Shown here piece by piece: positions 1-5,998 of a DNA stretch of 8,430 nt (the stretch's first letter is position 1; the number at the start of each line of letters is the position of its first letter). Origin of the DNA: Profundicola sp964553105 (GTDB lineage Bacteria; Bacteroidota; Bacteroidia; Flavobacteriales; Weeksellaceae). The notes below the pieces were generated by a model that searched no databases, was not told the DNA's origin, and worked only from the letters and a program-made list of their open reading frames with translations. The position numbers were made by a program, and so were the translations under genes. The DNA lies in assembly GCA_964553105.1 (NCBI GenBank), contig CAZKJO010000064.1, forward strand, positions 1 through 8,430, read 5' to 3'.

Positions 1-46
1 AGTTAGTATATTTTGAATTATTCATTTCGTGGGTTTTTTAGATTAC

Positions 47-180
47 ACACAACGTTTCGGGTATTGCCGCAGTGGGGGATTTGTAGCACCACTGTTTAAT
101 AGATGAACTACCGTTTGTTTTAATCCAAAAGTTTTATAGAAGCACTTCACCCCCCATTGCGGCAATACCTTGTTACCGGC
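47..180 (-). repeat. attC-like imperfect palindrome downstream of copB
   Basis: Read on the minus strand, the segment begins with GCCGGTAAC (180 to 172) and ends with GTTGTGT (53 to 47). Between them is a long stem: GGTATTGCCGCA pairs with TGCGGCAATACC (12 bp). After one mismatch, TGGGGG pairs with CCCCCA, and about 70 nt form the terminal part. The order AAC, stem, loop, stem, GTT and the 134-bp length fit an integron attC site (R'' ending in AAC, R' beginning with GTT). The R' copy differs from GTTRRRY at one base. The first nine bases are complementary to GTTACCGGC just upstream of copB, which is how an attC relates to the start of its own cassette. No integron integrase is in the window. 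It could instead be a dispersed Bacteroidota intergenic repeat or a hairpin terminator, although no T-tract follows it. Confidence 0.5.
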
Positions 181-195
181 TGGTGTTTTGTCTTA

Positions 196-2379
196 TCATT
201 TATTAATTTTTAAAAGGCTTGCATTTATGGCAACCACAATTGTACTTACGCTCATCAAAACCGCACCCATTGCAGGACTTAAAACGAAATTCGGATAAAG
301 CACGCCTGCTGCAAGCGGAATGGCGACTACGTTGTAACCAACTGCCCAAAGGAGATTTTGAACCATCTTTTTATATGTCCGTCTACCGAAGTCAATCATT
401 TTTACTACATCTCTTGGGTCGCTGTTCACCAGAATAATATCGGCTGTTTCGGCTGCTACATCCGTACCTGAACCTACTGCAATACCTACATCTGCCTGTG
501 CTAATGCAGGTGCATCATTCACGCCATCTCCAGTCATCGCAACCACTTCACCTTTGGCTTGATATTCTTTTACTTTTTCCTGCTTTTCATGAGGCAGTAC
601 ATTTGCGATATAACCGTCCATTCCCAACTGCTTTGATACGGCTGCCGCAATTTTTTCATTGTCGCCTGTAAGCAGAATGGATTTGATGTTCATCTTTCTT
701 AACTCGTCAATGGCTTGTTGAGAACCCTCACGAATACTGTCAGCCAAGGTGATAATGCCGATAACTTCACCGTCAATAAAAACATAATTGACGGTTTCAA
801 TATTTTGATTGATTTCTTTAGGAGTTTCAGGCTCAGTAAGATTGTTCTGTTTGAAATAATTAGGTCCGGCTGCTACCACTTCCTTTCCGTTCACTACTGC
901 TTTTACACCTATACCTGCCATATAGCTGAAATTCTCCGACTTCCATAGTTCAAGGTTTCTTTCTGCCAGCATTTTCAAAATGCCTTTTGCAATGTGGTGT
1001 TCGGAATATTGCTGAACGGCTGCTGCATATTGTATCATTTCATCGGCAGCATATTTATCGGTTAATGGGATAACTTTTTCCACTGCGTGAGAACCTTTGG
1101 TAAGCGTTCCTGTCTTGTCGAAAATAATCGTGGATAGTTTTCGTGTGGTTTCAAAAGCGGTACGGTTGCGAATGAGCAAGCCATTAGTAGCAGAAAGCGT
1201 GGTAGAAATAGCAACAACCAACGGTATAGCTACGCCCAAAGCGTGTGGACAAGCAGTAACCATTACCGTAACCATTCTTTCCAAAGCAATCGCAATATCT
1301 CCGCTACTGCCAAACCAATAAATAAAAGTGATTACTCCCACTGCAATGGCAATATATGTAAGCCATTTGGCTACTTTATCGGCAATATTTTGTGTATTTG
1401 ATTTTGCTGCCTGTGCATCCTGAACCAAGTTGATTACCTTATTGAGGTAACTGTCTTTGCCTACTCCTGTTGCCGTAACTCGTAAAGCACCTTCGCCATT
1501 GATAGAACCTGCAATTACTTTTCCGTCTTTTTCTTTTTTTACCGGAACACTTTCGCCTGTGAGCATACTTTCGTTTACATAAGAAACTCCATCGACAATT
1601 GTTCCATCGGCAGGAATTTTTTCACCGGGTTTGATGATAATGGTTTCACCGTTTTTTAGGTCTTCGAGTTTTATTTTTATGGCTTCACCATTTCGCTCCA
1701 CCGTAACATCGTTTGGCAAAAGTGCCACCAATGACTGCAATGCTTTTGAAGCTGCCATAGTAGAACGCATTTCTAACCAATGTCCCAAAAGCATAATCAC
1801 GATAAGGGTTGCCAATTCCCAAAAGAAATCCATGCCTTTCAATCCTAGGGCCACGGCTACAGAATATACATAAGCGACAGTAATAGCGATGGCTACCAAG
1901 GTCATCATTCCGATGGCTTTGGCTTTGATTTCGCCTACCATTCCTTTCAGAAATGGCATTCCGCCATAGAAATAAATGATAGTTCCTAACGCAAGCAATA
2001 CATATTTATCTCCCGGAAAAGCGATAGTAAAACCGAACCAATGCTGTATCATTTCCGATAAGAGCAAAATGGGAACGGTAATGATTAAACTTACCCAAAA
2101 ACGTTTGAGGAAATCGTGGGTATGATGTCCTTCGTGTTTGTCGTAGCCACTATGCGAATGATGGCTGTGGTCTTCGCTATGATGCGAATTTTCTTTATGG
2201 TCGTATTGTTGGTGGTCTCCGTGATGTCTGTGTGTTTCTTTTTTACTGCCACCTATAGGAACTAAATCCATTCCGCAAAGCGGACATTTCCCTGGTTCGT
2301 CCTTTATCACTTGTAAGTGCATCGGACAGGTATATTTCTTCATACTCTTTTTGTTCGTTCTTAAATGTTTGAGTGTCAT
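196..2379 (-). CDS. copB: CopB-type heavy-metal (copper/silver) translocating P1B-ATPase
   Basis: Inner-membrane pump that uses ATP to export copper (or silver) ions from the cytoplasm. An N-terminal metal-binding motif, YTCPMH at 16-21 with CPLCGMDLVP at 32-41, is followed by a His-rich stretch at about 50-88. Eight membrane segments are visible (roughly 93-112, 125-146, 157-178, 185-203, 338-357, 366-392, 672-694, 702-722). Key motifs are TGES 274-277 (actuator), CPH 377-379 (metal site of the CopB/P1B-3 class, not CPC of CopA), DKTGT 421-425 (phosphorylated Asp421), TGD 571-573, GDGVND 617-622, and MSVST at 709-713 leading to VAINA, the CopB-type last helix. The usual SEHP motif reads SEHH (459-462), so the proline is replaced. 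Length is normal and the frame intact. Met13 (start at 2343), directly before KKYTCPMH, is an equally plausible start. The gene stands alone with no metal regulator nearby. Exact ion preference cannot be read from sequence. Confidence 0.95.
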   Translation of the reverse strand: MTLKHLRTNKKSMKKYTCPMHLQVIKDEPGKCPLCGMDLVPIGGSKKETHRHHGDHQQYDHKENSHHSEDHSHHSHSGYDKHEGHHTHDFLKRFWVSLIITVPILLLSEMIQHWFGFTIAFPGDKYVLLALGTIIYFYGGMPFLKGMVGEIKAKAIGMMTLVAIAITVAYVYSVAVALGLKGMDFFWELATLIVIMLLGHWLEMRSTMAASKALQSLVALLPNDVTVERNGEAIKIKLEDLKNGETIIIKPGEKIPADGTIVDGVSYVNESMLTGESVPVKKEKDGKVIAGSINGEGALRVTATGVGKDSYLNKVINLVQDAQAAKSNTQNIADKVAKWLTYIAIAVGVITFIYWFGSSGDIAIALERMVTVMVTACPHALGVAIPLVVAISTTLSATNGLLIRNRTAFETTRKLSTIIFDKTGTLTKGSHAVEKVIPLTDKYAADEMIQYAAAVQQYSEHHIAKGILKMLAERNLELWKSENFSYMAGIGVKAVVNGKEVVAAGPNYFKQNNLTEPETPKEINQNIETVNYVFIDGEVIGIITLADSIREGSQQAIDELRKMNIKSILLTGDNEKIAAAVSKQLGMDGYIANVLPHEKQEKVKEYQAKGEVVAMTGDGVNDAPALAQADVGIAVGSGTDVAAETADIILVNSDPRDVVKMIDFGRRTYKKMVQNLLWAVGYNVVAIPLAAGVLYPNFVLSPAMGAVLMSVSTIVVAINASLLKINK

Positions 2380-2388
2380 TTTACACTT

Positions 2389-2397
2389 GCCGGTAAC
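2389..2397. repeat. 9-bp inverted copy of the copB-flanking core site
   Basis: GCCGGTAAC here is the exact reverse complement of GTTACCGGC at 172-180, so the copB gene sits between inverted 9-mers. On the minus strand this copy reads GTTACCGGC and lies 9 bp before the first ATG of copB. That is where the GTT core site at the 5' boundary of an integron-type cassette would be expected. No palindromic attC precedes it in the adjoining 120 bp, so no upstream cassette is visible. Two 9-mers in this position could also be a chance match. Confidence 0.5.
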
Positions 2398-2425
2398 TCA
2401 TAAATATATGCACCTTATCTATTTA

Positions 2426-2460
2426 CAAATATTTATAAGTGTTTAAATTAGATTATACAA
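2426..2460 (-). promoter_or_regulatory. Weak candidate promoter for copB
   Basis: On the minus strand AATATTTG (2433 to 2426) matches the Bacteroidota -7 element TAnnTTTG at all but one position. TTG (2460 to 2458) lies 24 bp upstream, slightly further than usual. It is about 45 bp before the first copB ATG and just outside the GTTACCGGC core site. The region is very AT-rich, so a chance match is quite possible. Confidence 0.2.
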
Positions 2461-2522
2461 TGCTAATATAACATTTTTTAAGGTTTTAGATATTTTAATA
2501 ACATAAAACATATCATCTCATT

Positions 2523-2660
2523 AACAACCCTTATGCCACCTAAAAGAAAGAAAATTGATTTATGCAAGGGTGGCGAAAACAAAATTTAATAATAATGTCT
2601 TCGCCATTTATATACCCTTGCTTAATTCAATTTTTGTGGCTTACATTGCAAAAGGGTGTT
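2523..2660. repeat. Nested imperfect palindromes between mob operon and copB
   Basis: Several inverted pairs nest inside one another: AACAACCCTT (2523-2532) with AAGGGTGTT (2652-2660, one bulge), GCCAC (2535-2539) with GTGGC (2636-2640), GCAAGGGT (2564-2571) with ACCCTTGC (2614-2621), and GGCGAAAAC (2572-2580) with GTCTTCGCC (2597-2605, one G-T pair). The two innermost stems are contiguous on the left arm but separated by 8 nt on the right. The outermost arm runs into the stop codon of the membrane-protein gene at 2659. Possible roles are a bidirectional terminator, a replication or single-strand origin, the left end of the element, or a structured RNA. No T-tract of terminator type adjoins the stem. 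The rest of 2380-2658 is AT-rich without a gene. Confidence 0.55.
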
Positions 2661-3129
2661 ATTGATTTTTTTTACTCGACTTCCATTTTTCAAAAGCATA
2701 ATTACCTTCCTCGGACTCATTTAGAAATGTTTGAAAATAAGTTCGCAAATCTTCGTATTCAGTAATTTGTGATTGAATTTCAGCTTTTTCAGAAAGTTTG
2801 TTCAAAGCAAAAACAGTTATACTTACCGATATTAACACTACCACAATCATTCCCAACAATGTGTACAATAAATAATTTGGTGTTTTTAAGGTTTTTTGAA
2901 CGGCTTTTACCGACTCATCTGTGTGTTCTGTAAATTGTTTCAAAGTAAATTGAATTGGCTCTAAATCAGGCTTGAAATTAACTTGCTTAGCCTCATCAAT
3001 TTTATGATTCATGATAATAATTGTATCCTTCATTCGAGTTTCATATTTTGCCATATTACTGGAATGTCTAGATATCGCATCAAACAAAACTTTAGCGATT
3101 TCTTCGTTGGTAACTCTTCTTTTTTTCAT
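2659..3129 (-). CDS. Small single-pass membrane protein of the mobilization operon
   Basis: A 156-residue protein I cannot assign with certainty to a named family. It has a basic N-terminus (MKKRR), a charged and probably helical soluble region at about 7-80, one strong membrane helix at about 86-109 (rich in Leu, Val, Ile), and a polar, acidic C-terminal tail of about 45 residues ending in KWKSSKKNQ. There is no signal peptide. The gene overlaps the end of mobA by 38 bp, so the two are almost certainly co-translated. By position it may anchor the relaxosome to the membrane or present it to a coupling protein, as described for MobB-like proteins of other mobilizable plasmids. That role is inferred from context only. 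It is the last gene of the operon. Confidence 0.8.
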   Translation of the reverse strand: MKKRRVTNEEIAKVLFDAISRHSSNMAKYETRMKDTIIIMNHKIDEAKQVNFKPDLEPIQFTLKQFTEHTDESVKAVQKTLKTPNYLLYTLLGMIVVVLISVSITVFALNKLSEKAEIQSQITEYEDLRTYFQTFLNESEEGNYAFEKWKSSKKNQ

Positions 3130-4012
3130 TATTTAAACTATTTCGTTGGTTATTTTTAATAGGAATATTTTTATTCTTTAATAATTCTCCTAATCGGGCT
3201 TTATCTATATTTTTTTGTTGCGTTTTTGTGAGCATAAATCCTTGGAATGAAATACCTCGTTTTTTCATGTTCATTAGGCTCAATTCTTTACCAACATCAG
3301 ATGCTTTTATTCCTGGAATCGCTCCTTTCTTGTGTCCGCTTTTATATTTTCTGTTTTCGAATTCATATTTCTCTGTTGATGACATGAAACGAAATCCTTG
3401 GGTTTCACCTTGCTTGTTTTTCATAGCAATCAAATGAACACCATGACCTTCTAAATCTTTTTGAAGTTGTGCAATGGTTTTCATTGACTGGGTTTCATAC
3501 AGAAATAGCTTTTTGTAATATTTCCGTAATTCCTTGTTGGTTTCTTTTTTTCTTTCTGCAATGGATTTTGCAGTAGTTAATCCATTCTTTTTAGCAATTT
3601 TCTCCGCTATATTTTGCGTTCTTTTGCCGATTCTAAAGTCATTCAATGCCTTCCCAGTTATTGGATGAATGCGATTAGCAAGAATGTGTATATGTTTGGC
3701 TTTAGTTGAATTATGTATTGTAGCTATCCATTGATGTTCTTTCAGTTTTATTTCCTCAATAAATTCTCTAGCATATTCTCTTAATTCTTTTATACCATGC
3801 TCACGGTCTGGGGCGGGACTCAAAACAAAACTGAATGTATTGTTTTCACAATTGTGGTTAAATTGTTGAGCAAACCGAAATTCTTTGAGTAATTCTACAC
3901 CATTTTTACCACCAACCAAATGTCTATCCAATTCAACGGCCTTTCCGAGATCATCTAAAATATAGTCGAAGGCTTTTACTGAACCTTTTGTACTAGCTCC
4001 CTTTCCAACCAT
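3092..4012 (-). CDS. mobA: MobA-type relaxase/mobilization nuclease
   Basis: DNA relaxase that would nick one strand at oriT, stay bound through a tyrosine, and pilot the strand into a recipient cell. The likely catalytic tyrosine is Tyr17 in AFDYILDD. The metal-binding motif is His100 with HIHILANR (His107, His109, Asn113), the H...HxH...N pattern of the Relaxase family (PF03432, MOBP-like). The C-terminal third (about 160-306) is basic and lysine-rich, as expected for DNA contact. At 306 residues it is a compact relaxase with no fused primase or helicase. Its start overlaps the end of mobC by 20 bp and its end overlaps the membrane-protein gene by 38 bp. With no T4SS or VirD4-type gene nearby, transfer probably depends on a helper element. 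Confidence 0.92.
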   Translation of the reverse strand: MVGKGASTKGSVKAFDYILDDLGKAVELDRHLVGGKNGVELLKEFRFAQQFNHNCENNTFSFVLSPAPDREHGIKELREYAREFIEEIKLKEHQWIATIHNSTKAKHIHILANRIHPITGKALNDFRIGKRTQNIAEKIAKKNGLTTAKSIAERKKETNKELRKYYKKLFLYETQSMKTIAQLQKDLEGHGVHLIAMKNKQGETQGFRFMSSTEKYEFENRKYKSGHKKGAIPGIKASDVGKELSLMNMKKRGISFQGFMLTKTQQKNIDKARLGELLKNKNIPIKNNQRNSLNNEKKKSYQRRNR

Positions 4013-4313
4013 TTTGAATTATATCTAAATGTTTGTCAATTTTTTCAATCAAATCTGTAATTCTATCCAACATTAATGGATAGTTCCCATTTCTAAATAA
4101 ATTACCAATTCTTGTGAATTTCCCTTTGTAATCTTGCAGCATTAAATACGCTTGCATTTGTTCAGGATTGGGTGGTGGTGGAAGCTCTCTTGCTAATGCA
4201 CAACGCAACATAAACTCTGAAATACTTATGTTCAAAATTTCAGCTTTTTGACGAATAACTGCCTTGTCCCAAGGCTCAACTCTCATTTCAATTTTGTCTG
4301 TTTTATTACTCAT
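3993..4313 (-). CDS. mobC: MobC-like ribbon-helix-helix relaxosome accessory protein
   Basis: A 106-residue protein with the layout of plasmid mobilization protein MobC. A short N-terminal beta strand (KIEMRVEP, 7-14) is followed by two helices (about 15-27 and 31-43, with ISISEF at the turn), forming a ribbon-helix-helix DNA-binding fold. A Pro-rich linker (PPPPNP, 45-50) leads to a helical C-terminal half (51-100). Such proteins bind oriT, help the relaxase open the DNA, and often repress their own operon. The start lies directly downstream of the oriT-like hairpin and of two small palindromes, and the gene overlaps mobA by 20 bp. Function rests on fold and context and is well supported by the adjacent relaxase. 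Confidence 0.85.
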   Translation of the reverse strand: MSNKTDKIEMRVEPWDKAVIRQKAEILNISISEFMLRCALARELPPPPNPEQMQAYLMLQDYKGKFTRIGNLFRNGNYPLMLDRITDLIEKIDKHLDIIQNGWKGS

Positions 4314-4335
4314 TTTTATTATAATTTTTTAATTA

Positions 4336-4366
4336 TTTTTCGAAGAAAAATCTGACCGTTAGGTCA
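4336..4366. promoter_or_regulatory. Two small palindromes before mobC (possible operator/oriT accessory sites)
   Basis: TTTTTC-GAA-GAAAAA (4336-4350) and TGACC-GTTA-GGTCA (4353-4366) are adjacent perfect inverted repeats 23-53 bp upstream of the mobC start. Dyads of this size suit a dimeric ribbon-helix-helix protein, so MobC autoregulation or relaxosome assembly is a reasonable reading. The palindromes are visible directly; the role is inferred. Confidence 0.45.
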
Positions 4367-4393
4367 AACCTTTTCAACCGGAGGCAGAAAAGC

Positions 4394-4460
4394 GAGGTGG
4401 TGCATTCAGGATGCAAACAAGGGTTTTTTCCCGCAGTTTGTCCTGACATGCACCCATCTC
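4394..4460. other. Putative origin of transfer (oriT)
   Basis: A large imperfect hairpin fills the gap between the DnaC-like gene and mobC. Its arms at 4394-4418 and 4436-4460 share GAG, GGTGCAT, TCAGGA and CAAAC in order when one is reverse-complemented. The loop holds a second mini-hairpin, GGG-TTTTTT-CCC (4421-4432). On the minus strand one arm contains GCATCCTG followed by A (4414 to 4406), which resembles the IncP-type nic consensus YATCCTG. The other arm has GTCCTG followed by A on the plus strand (4440-4446). Its place directly upstream of mobC-mobA is the usual one for an oriT. A transcription-terminating role is possible, but no T-tract follows. Confidence 0.55.
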
Positions 4461-4483
4461 GAACTTTCGTACAATTAATTTTT

Positions 4484-5095
4484 TCAAAACCTCCTACTTT
4501 CACCATTTAATTCAATGATATTAAACATTTCAAAAAAGCGGTCGTGAACTCTGTCTCCGTATCTTTTTTTTACTTCTAATAAGTTTAAGTTACTTGTGAT
4601 AAAGGTCTTTTTTCTTTTTTCTATAAATAGGTTGTATCGCTCCTCTAAGATTCGTGTAAAGATGTCTTCTTTTCCAAAATGAGAAGCAACTCTTTCTGTA
4701 CCTAAATCATCAAAATAAACATTGCCCTTTAACCATTTTTGAAGCGAAAAATCTCCATTGATATTATAGTCAGAAACGACTTGATTTGTACTGCTTCTGA
4801 TAAACCAAAAAAGTTTGATTAAATTATATTTTGTGGCAATTTCTTGAAGAATCTTAAAAGTTGTGCTTTTACCAGTTCCTATCGAACCATAAATAAAAAG
4901 CCCTTTATGTAATTCTCCGCCCGTTTGATTTTGTATTTGTTCAAATTTTTTGAAATTAACGTCTTGAGAAAAATAGCAGCAAATAAGCCAAAAGAACCAA
5001 TTGTTATTTTCATCTATTTCAAAAACTCTATTTCTTTCTTGAAAAAGAACATTTGCTTCTTTAATAAAGAGCTGATATAACTGTTTTGCTTTCAT
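4484..5095 (-). CDS. DnaC/IstB-type AAA+ ATPase (helicase loader-like)
   Basis: A 203-residue ATPase resembling DnaC-type helicase loaders. Walker A is GSIGTGKST (70-78). Walker B is VYFDDLGTE (126-134, acidic Asp129 and Asp130). Sensor 1 is TSN (167-169). RYGDRVHDRF (178-187) supplies the conserved arginines near the C-terminus (box VII/Arg finger region). The N-terminal about 60 residues are short and lack an obvious DNA-binding domain. The start codon overlaps the stop of the preceding helix-turn-helix gene by 4 bp (ATGA), so the two are translationally coupled. The pair resembles phage and plasmid modules in which an initiator binds the origin and a DnaC-like partner loads the host DnaB. 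IstB-like transposition helpers share this fold, but no IstA-type transposase is present. Confidence 0.82.
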   Translation of the reverse strand: MKAKQLYQLFIKEANVLFQERNRVFEIDENNNWFFWLICCYFSQDVNFKKFEQIQNQTGGELHKGLFIYGSIGTGKSTTFKILQEIATKYNLIKLFWFIRSSTNQVVSDYNINGDFSLQKWLKGNVYFDDLGTERVASHFGKEDIFTRILEERYNLFIEKRKKTFITSNLNLLEVKKRYGDRVHDRFFEMFNIIELNGESRRF

Positions 5096-5529
5096 TTTAA
5101 TCGTCTATCTTTTTTTTCTTTCGAAAGGGAATTATTCATTGTAATATTATTTCTTGTATTATTATCTTTCAAATAATTTTGGGTAGGCCTCCTAAAATTT
5201 TTTTGCATAGGCTGTCCAATTATTCTTATATACCTCTTCAAAATTTCTTTACTACCTTCTTTATAAATGAGTTCTCTTTTTATATATTGGTTTTTTACTA
5301 ATTGTGATATCCAATTAGAGATTGATTGTTTTGATACGCCATACAAATTCTCGAAATATTGATTTGTTGCGTAGCAGTATCCATATTTATTGGTCAGAGC
5401 GGTTATTTCGGCATAAAGAAGTTTGGCGTTAGGTGTTATATTTTTGTCATAACGCACTTTCGCAGGGAGGATAGCATAATAATCTGGTCTATCCCGAACC
5501 GTTTTCTTATTCTTCATTTTCTCGCACAA
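5092..5529 (-). CDS. Helix-turn-helix (HTH_36-like) replication-initiator-like protein
   Basis: A 145-residue protein. Residues about 17-85 (YYAILPAKVRYD, LLYAEI, then YFENLYGVSKQSISNWISQL) match the winged-helix pattern of phage and plasmid replisome organizers (HTH_36). SKQSISNWI (66-74) is the likely recognition helix. The C-terminal about 45 residues are basic, Asn-rich and probably disordered, a common feature of initiators that contact a helicase loader. The gene overlaps its upstream neighbour by 23 bp and the DnaC-like ATPase by 4 bp. That context supports a role in starting replication of the excised element. Met5 (5517) is an alternative start. A plain transcription regulator cannot be excluded. 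Confidence 0.72.
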   Translation of the reverse strand: MCEKMKNKKTVRDRPDYYAILPAKVRYDKNITPNAKLLYAEITALTNKYGYCYATNQYFENLYGVSKQSISNWISQLVKNQYIKRELIYKEGSKEILKRYIRIIGQPMQKNFRRPTQNYLKDNNTRNNITMNNSLSKEKKDRRLK

Positions 5530-5797
5530 GTTTTAATGCTAATTCGGCGTCAACCACAATAGTTCTATTACGTTGTGAGATAGCATCATCAATAACTCCA
5601 CTTTTCTTTATCCTACTAGCTGTTGCAGGAGAACAATTAAATAGGTTTGCTATTCCCCTAATACCATATACATACTGTTTGTCCTTTCTTTCAACCTTAA
5701 TCTCCTCATGTTGTTTCTCGTGAAGTTTTGTTAATTTTAAAAATTCCTCTCCCGTCATTTGCCACACAGGTTTATGTAATAATTCATTTGCATCCAT
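5507..5797 (-). CDS. DUF3853 family small HTH protein, excisionase-like
   Basis: A 96-residue protein that I recognise as DUF3853-like, a family frequent in mobile elements of Bacteroidota. The conserved N-terminal part KPVWQMTGEEFLKL (9-22) is followed by a MerR/excisionase-type helix-turn-helix: YVYGIRGIANLFNCS (43-57), ATASRIKKSGVIDDAI (59-74) and a closing strand TIVVDAELAL (79-88). Such proteins probably bind element DNA as directionality factors or regulators; the excisionase role is inferred from fold and context. It heads the replication-like operon and begins about 75 bp downstream of the terminator that ends the integrase unit, so it should have its own promoter. I found no convincing -7 element there. 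A tiny overlapping ATG ORF at 5804 is probably noise. Confidence 0.8.
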   Translation of the reverse strand: MDANELLHKPVWQMTGEEFLKLTKLHEKQHEEIKVERKDKQYVYGIRGIANLFNCSPATASRIKKSGVIDDAISQRNRTIVVDAELALKLVRENEE

Positions 5798-5871
5798 ATT
5801 TCATTTTTTATATTGATTATTTGTTGCAAATTAGCAATGTTTATAAATGGATAAAAATGCAAAACAAAAAA

Positions 5872-5894
5872 AATCAACTCGTAATGAGTTGATT
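5872..5894 (-). terminator. Intrinsic terminator of the integrase unit
   Basis: AATCAACTC (5872-5880) and GAGTTGATT (5886-5894) form a perfect 9-bp stem with a 5-nt loop. On the minus strand it is followed at once by a T-rich tract (TTTTTT, G, TTTT; 5871 to 5861). It lies about 100 bp past the stop of the 316-residue gene and before the DUF3853 gene, so it separates two transcription units on the same strand. Confidence 0.8.
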
Positions 5895-5950
5895 ATAATT
5901 GATTTAAAATTTTTATTTTTAAAATTCGAATGCAAATAAATGCTGATGGT

Positions 5951-5969
5951 GTATTTTAATATAAAATAC
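5951..5969. repeat. Small AT-rich hairpin in the intergenic region
   Basis: GTATTTT (5951-5957) and AAAATAC (5963-5969) form a perfect 7-bp stem with a 5-nt loop, between the 316-residue gene and the strong terminator. A third, weaker stem (CTCAAA at 5972-5977 with TTTGAG at 5987-5992) lies beside it. They may stabilise the 3' end of the transcript. No gene is visible in 5798-5998. Confidence 0.35.
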
Positions 5970-5998
5970 TTCTCAAATTATCATTTTTTGAGTTTATT

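Noticed and set aside
219..1873. Several plus-strand ORFs of 70-80 codons opposite copB
   Set aside because: They are antisense shadows of a clear, motif-rich pump gene and have no recognisable domains.
2562..2765. Plus-strand ORF of 67 codons across the palindrome region
   Set aside because: It covers the nested inverted repeats and the 3' end of the membrane-protein gene, with no domain or start signal.
4484..5095. IstB of an IS21-type insertion sequence
   Set aside because: No IstA transposase, no terminal inverted repeats, and the gene overlaps an initiator-like gene instead.
5784..5804. Six-codon ORF (MKYGCK) overlapping the DUF3853 start
   Set aside because: Too short and without any supporting signal; likely a chance ATG in AT-rich DNA.
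5824..5864. Promoter for the DUF3853 operon (CTAATTTG with an upstream TTTTG)
   Set aside because: Only six of eight bases fit TAnnTTTG when aligned and the spacer is about 25 bp; too weak to list, although a promoter is expected here.
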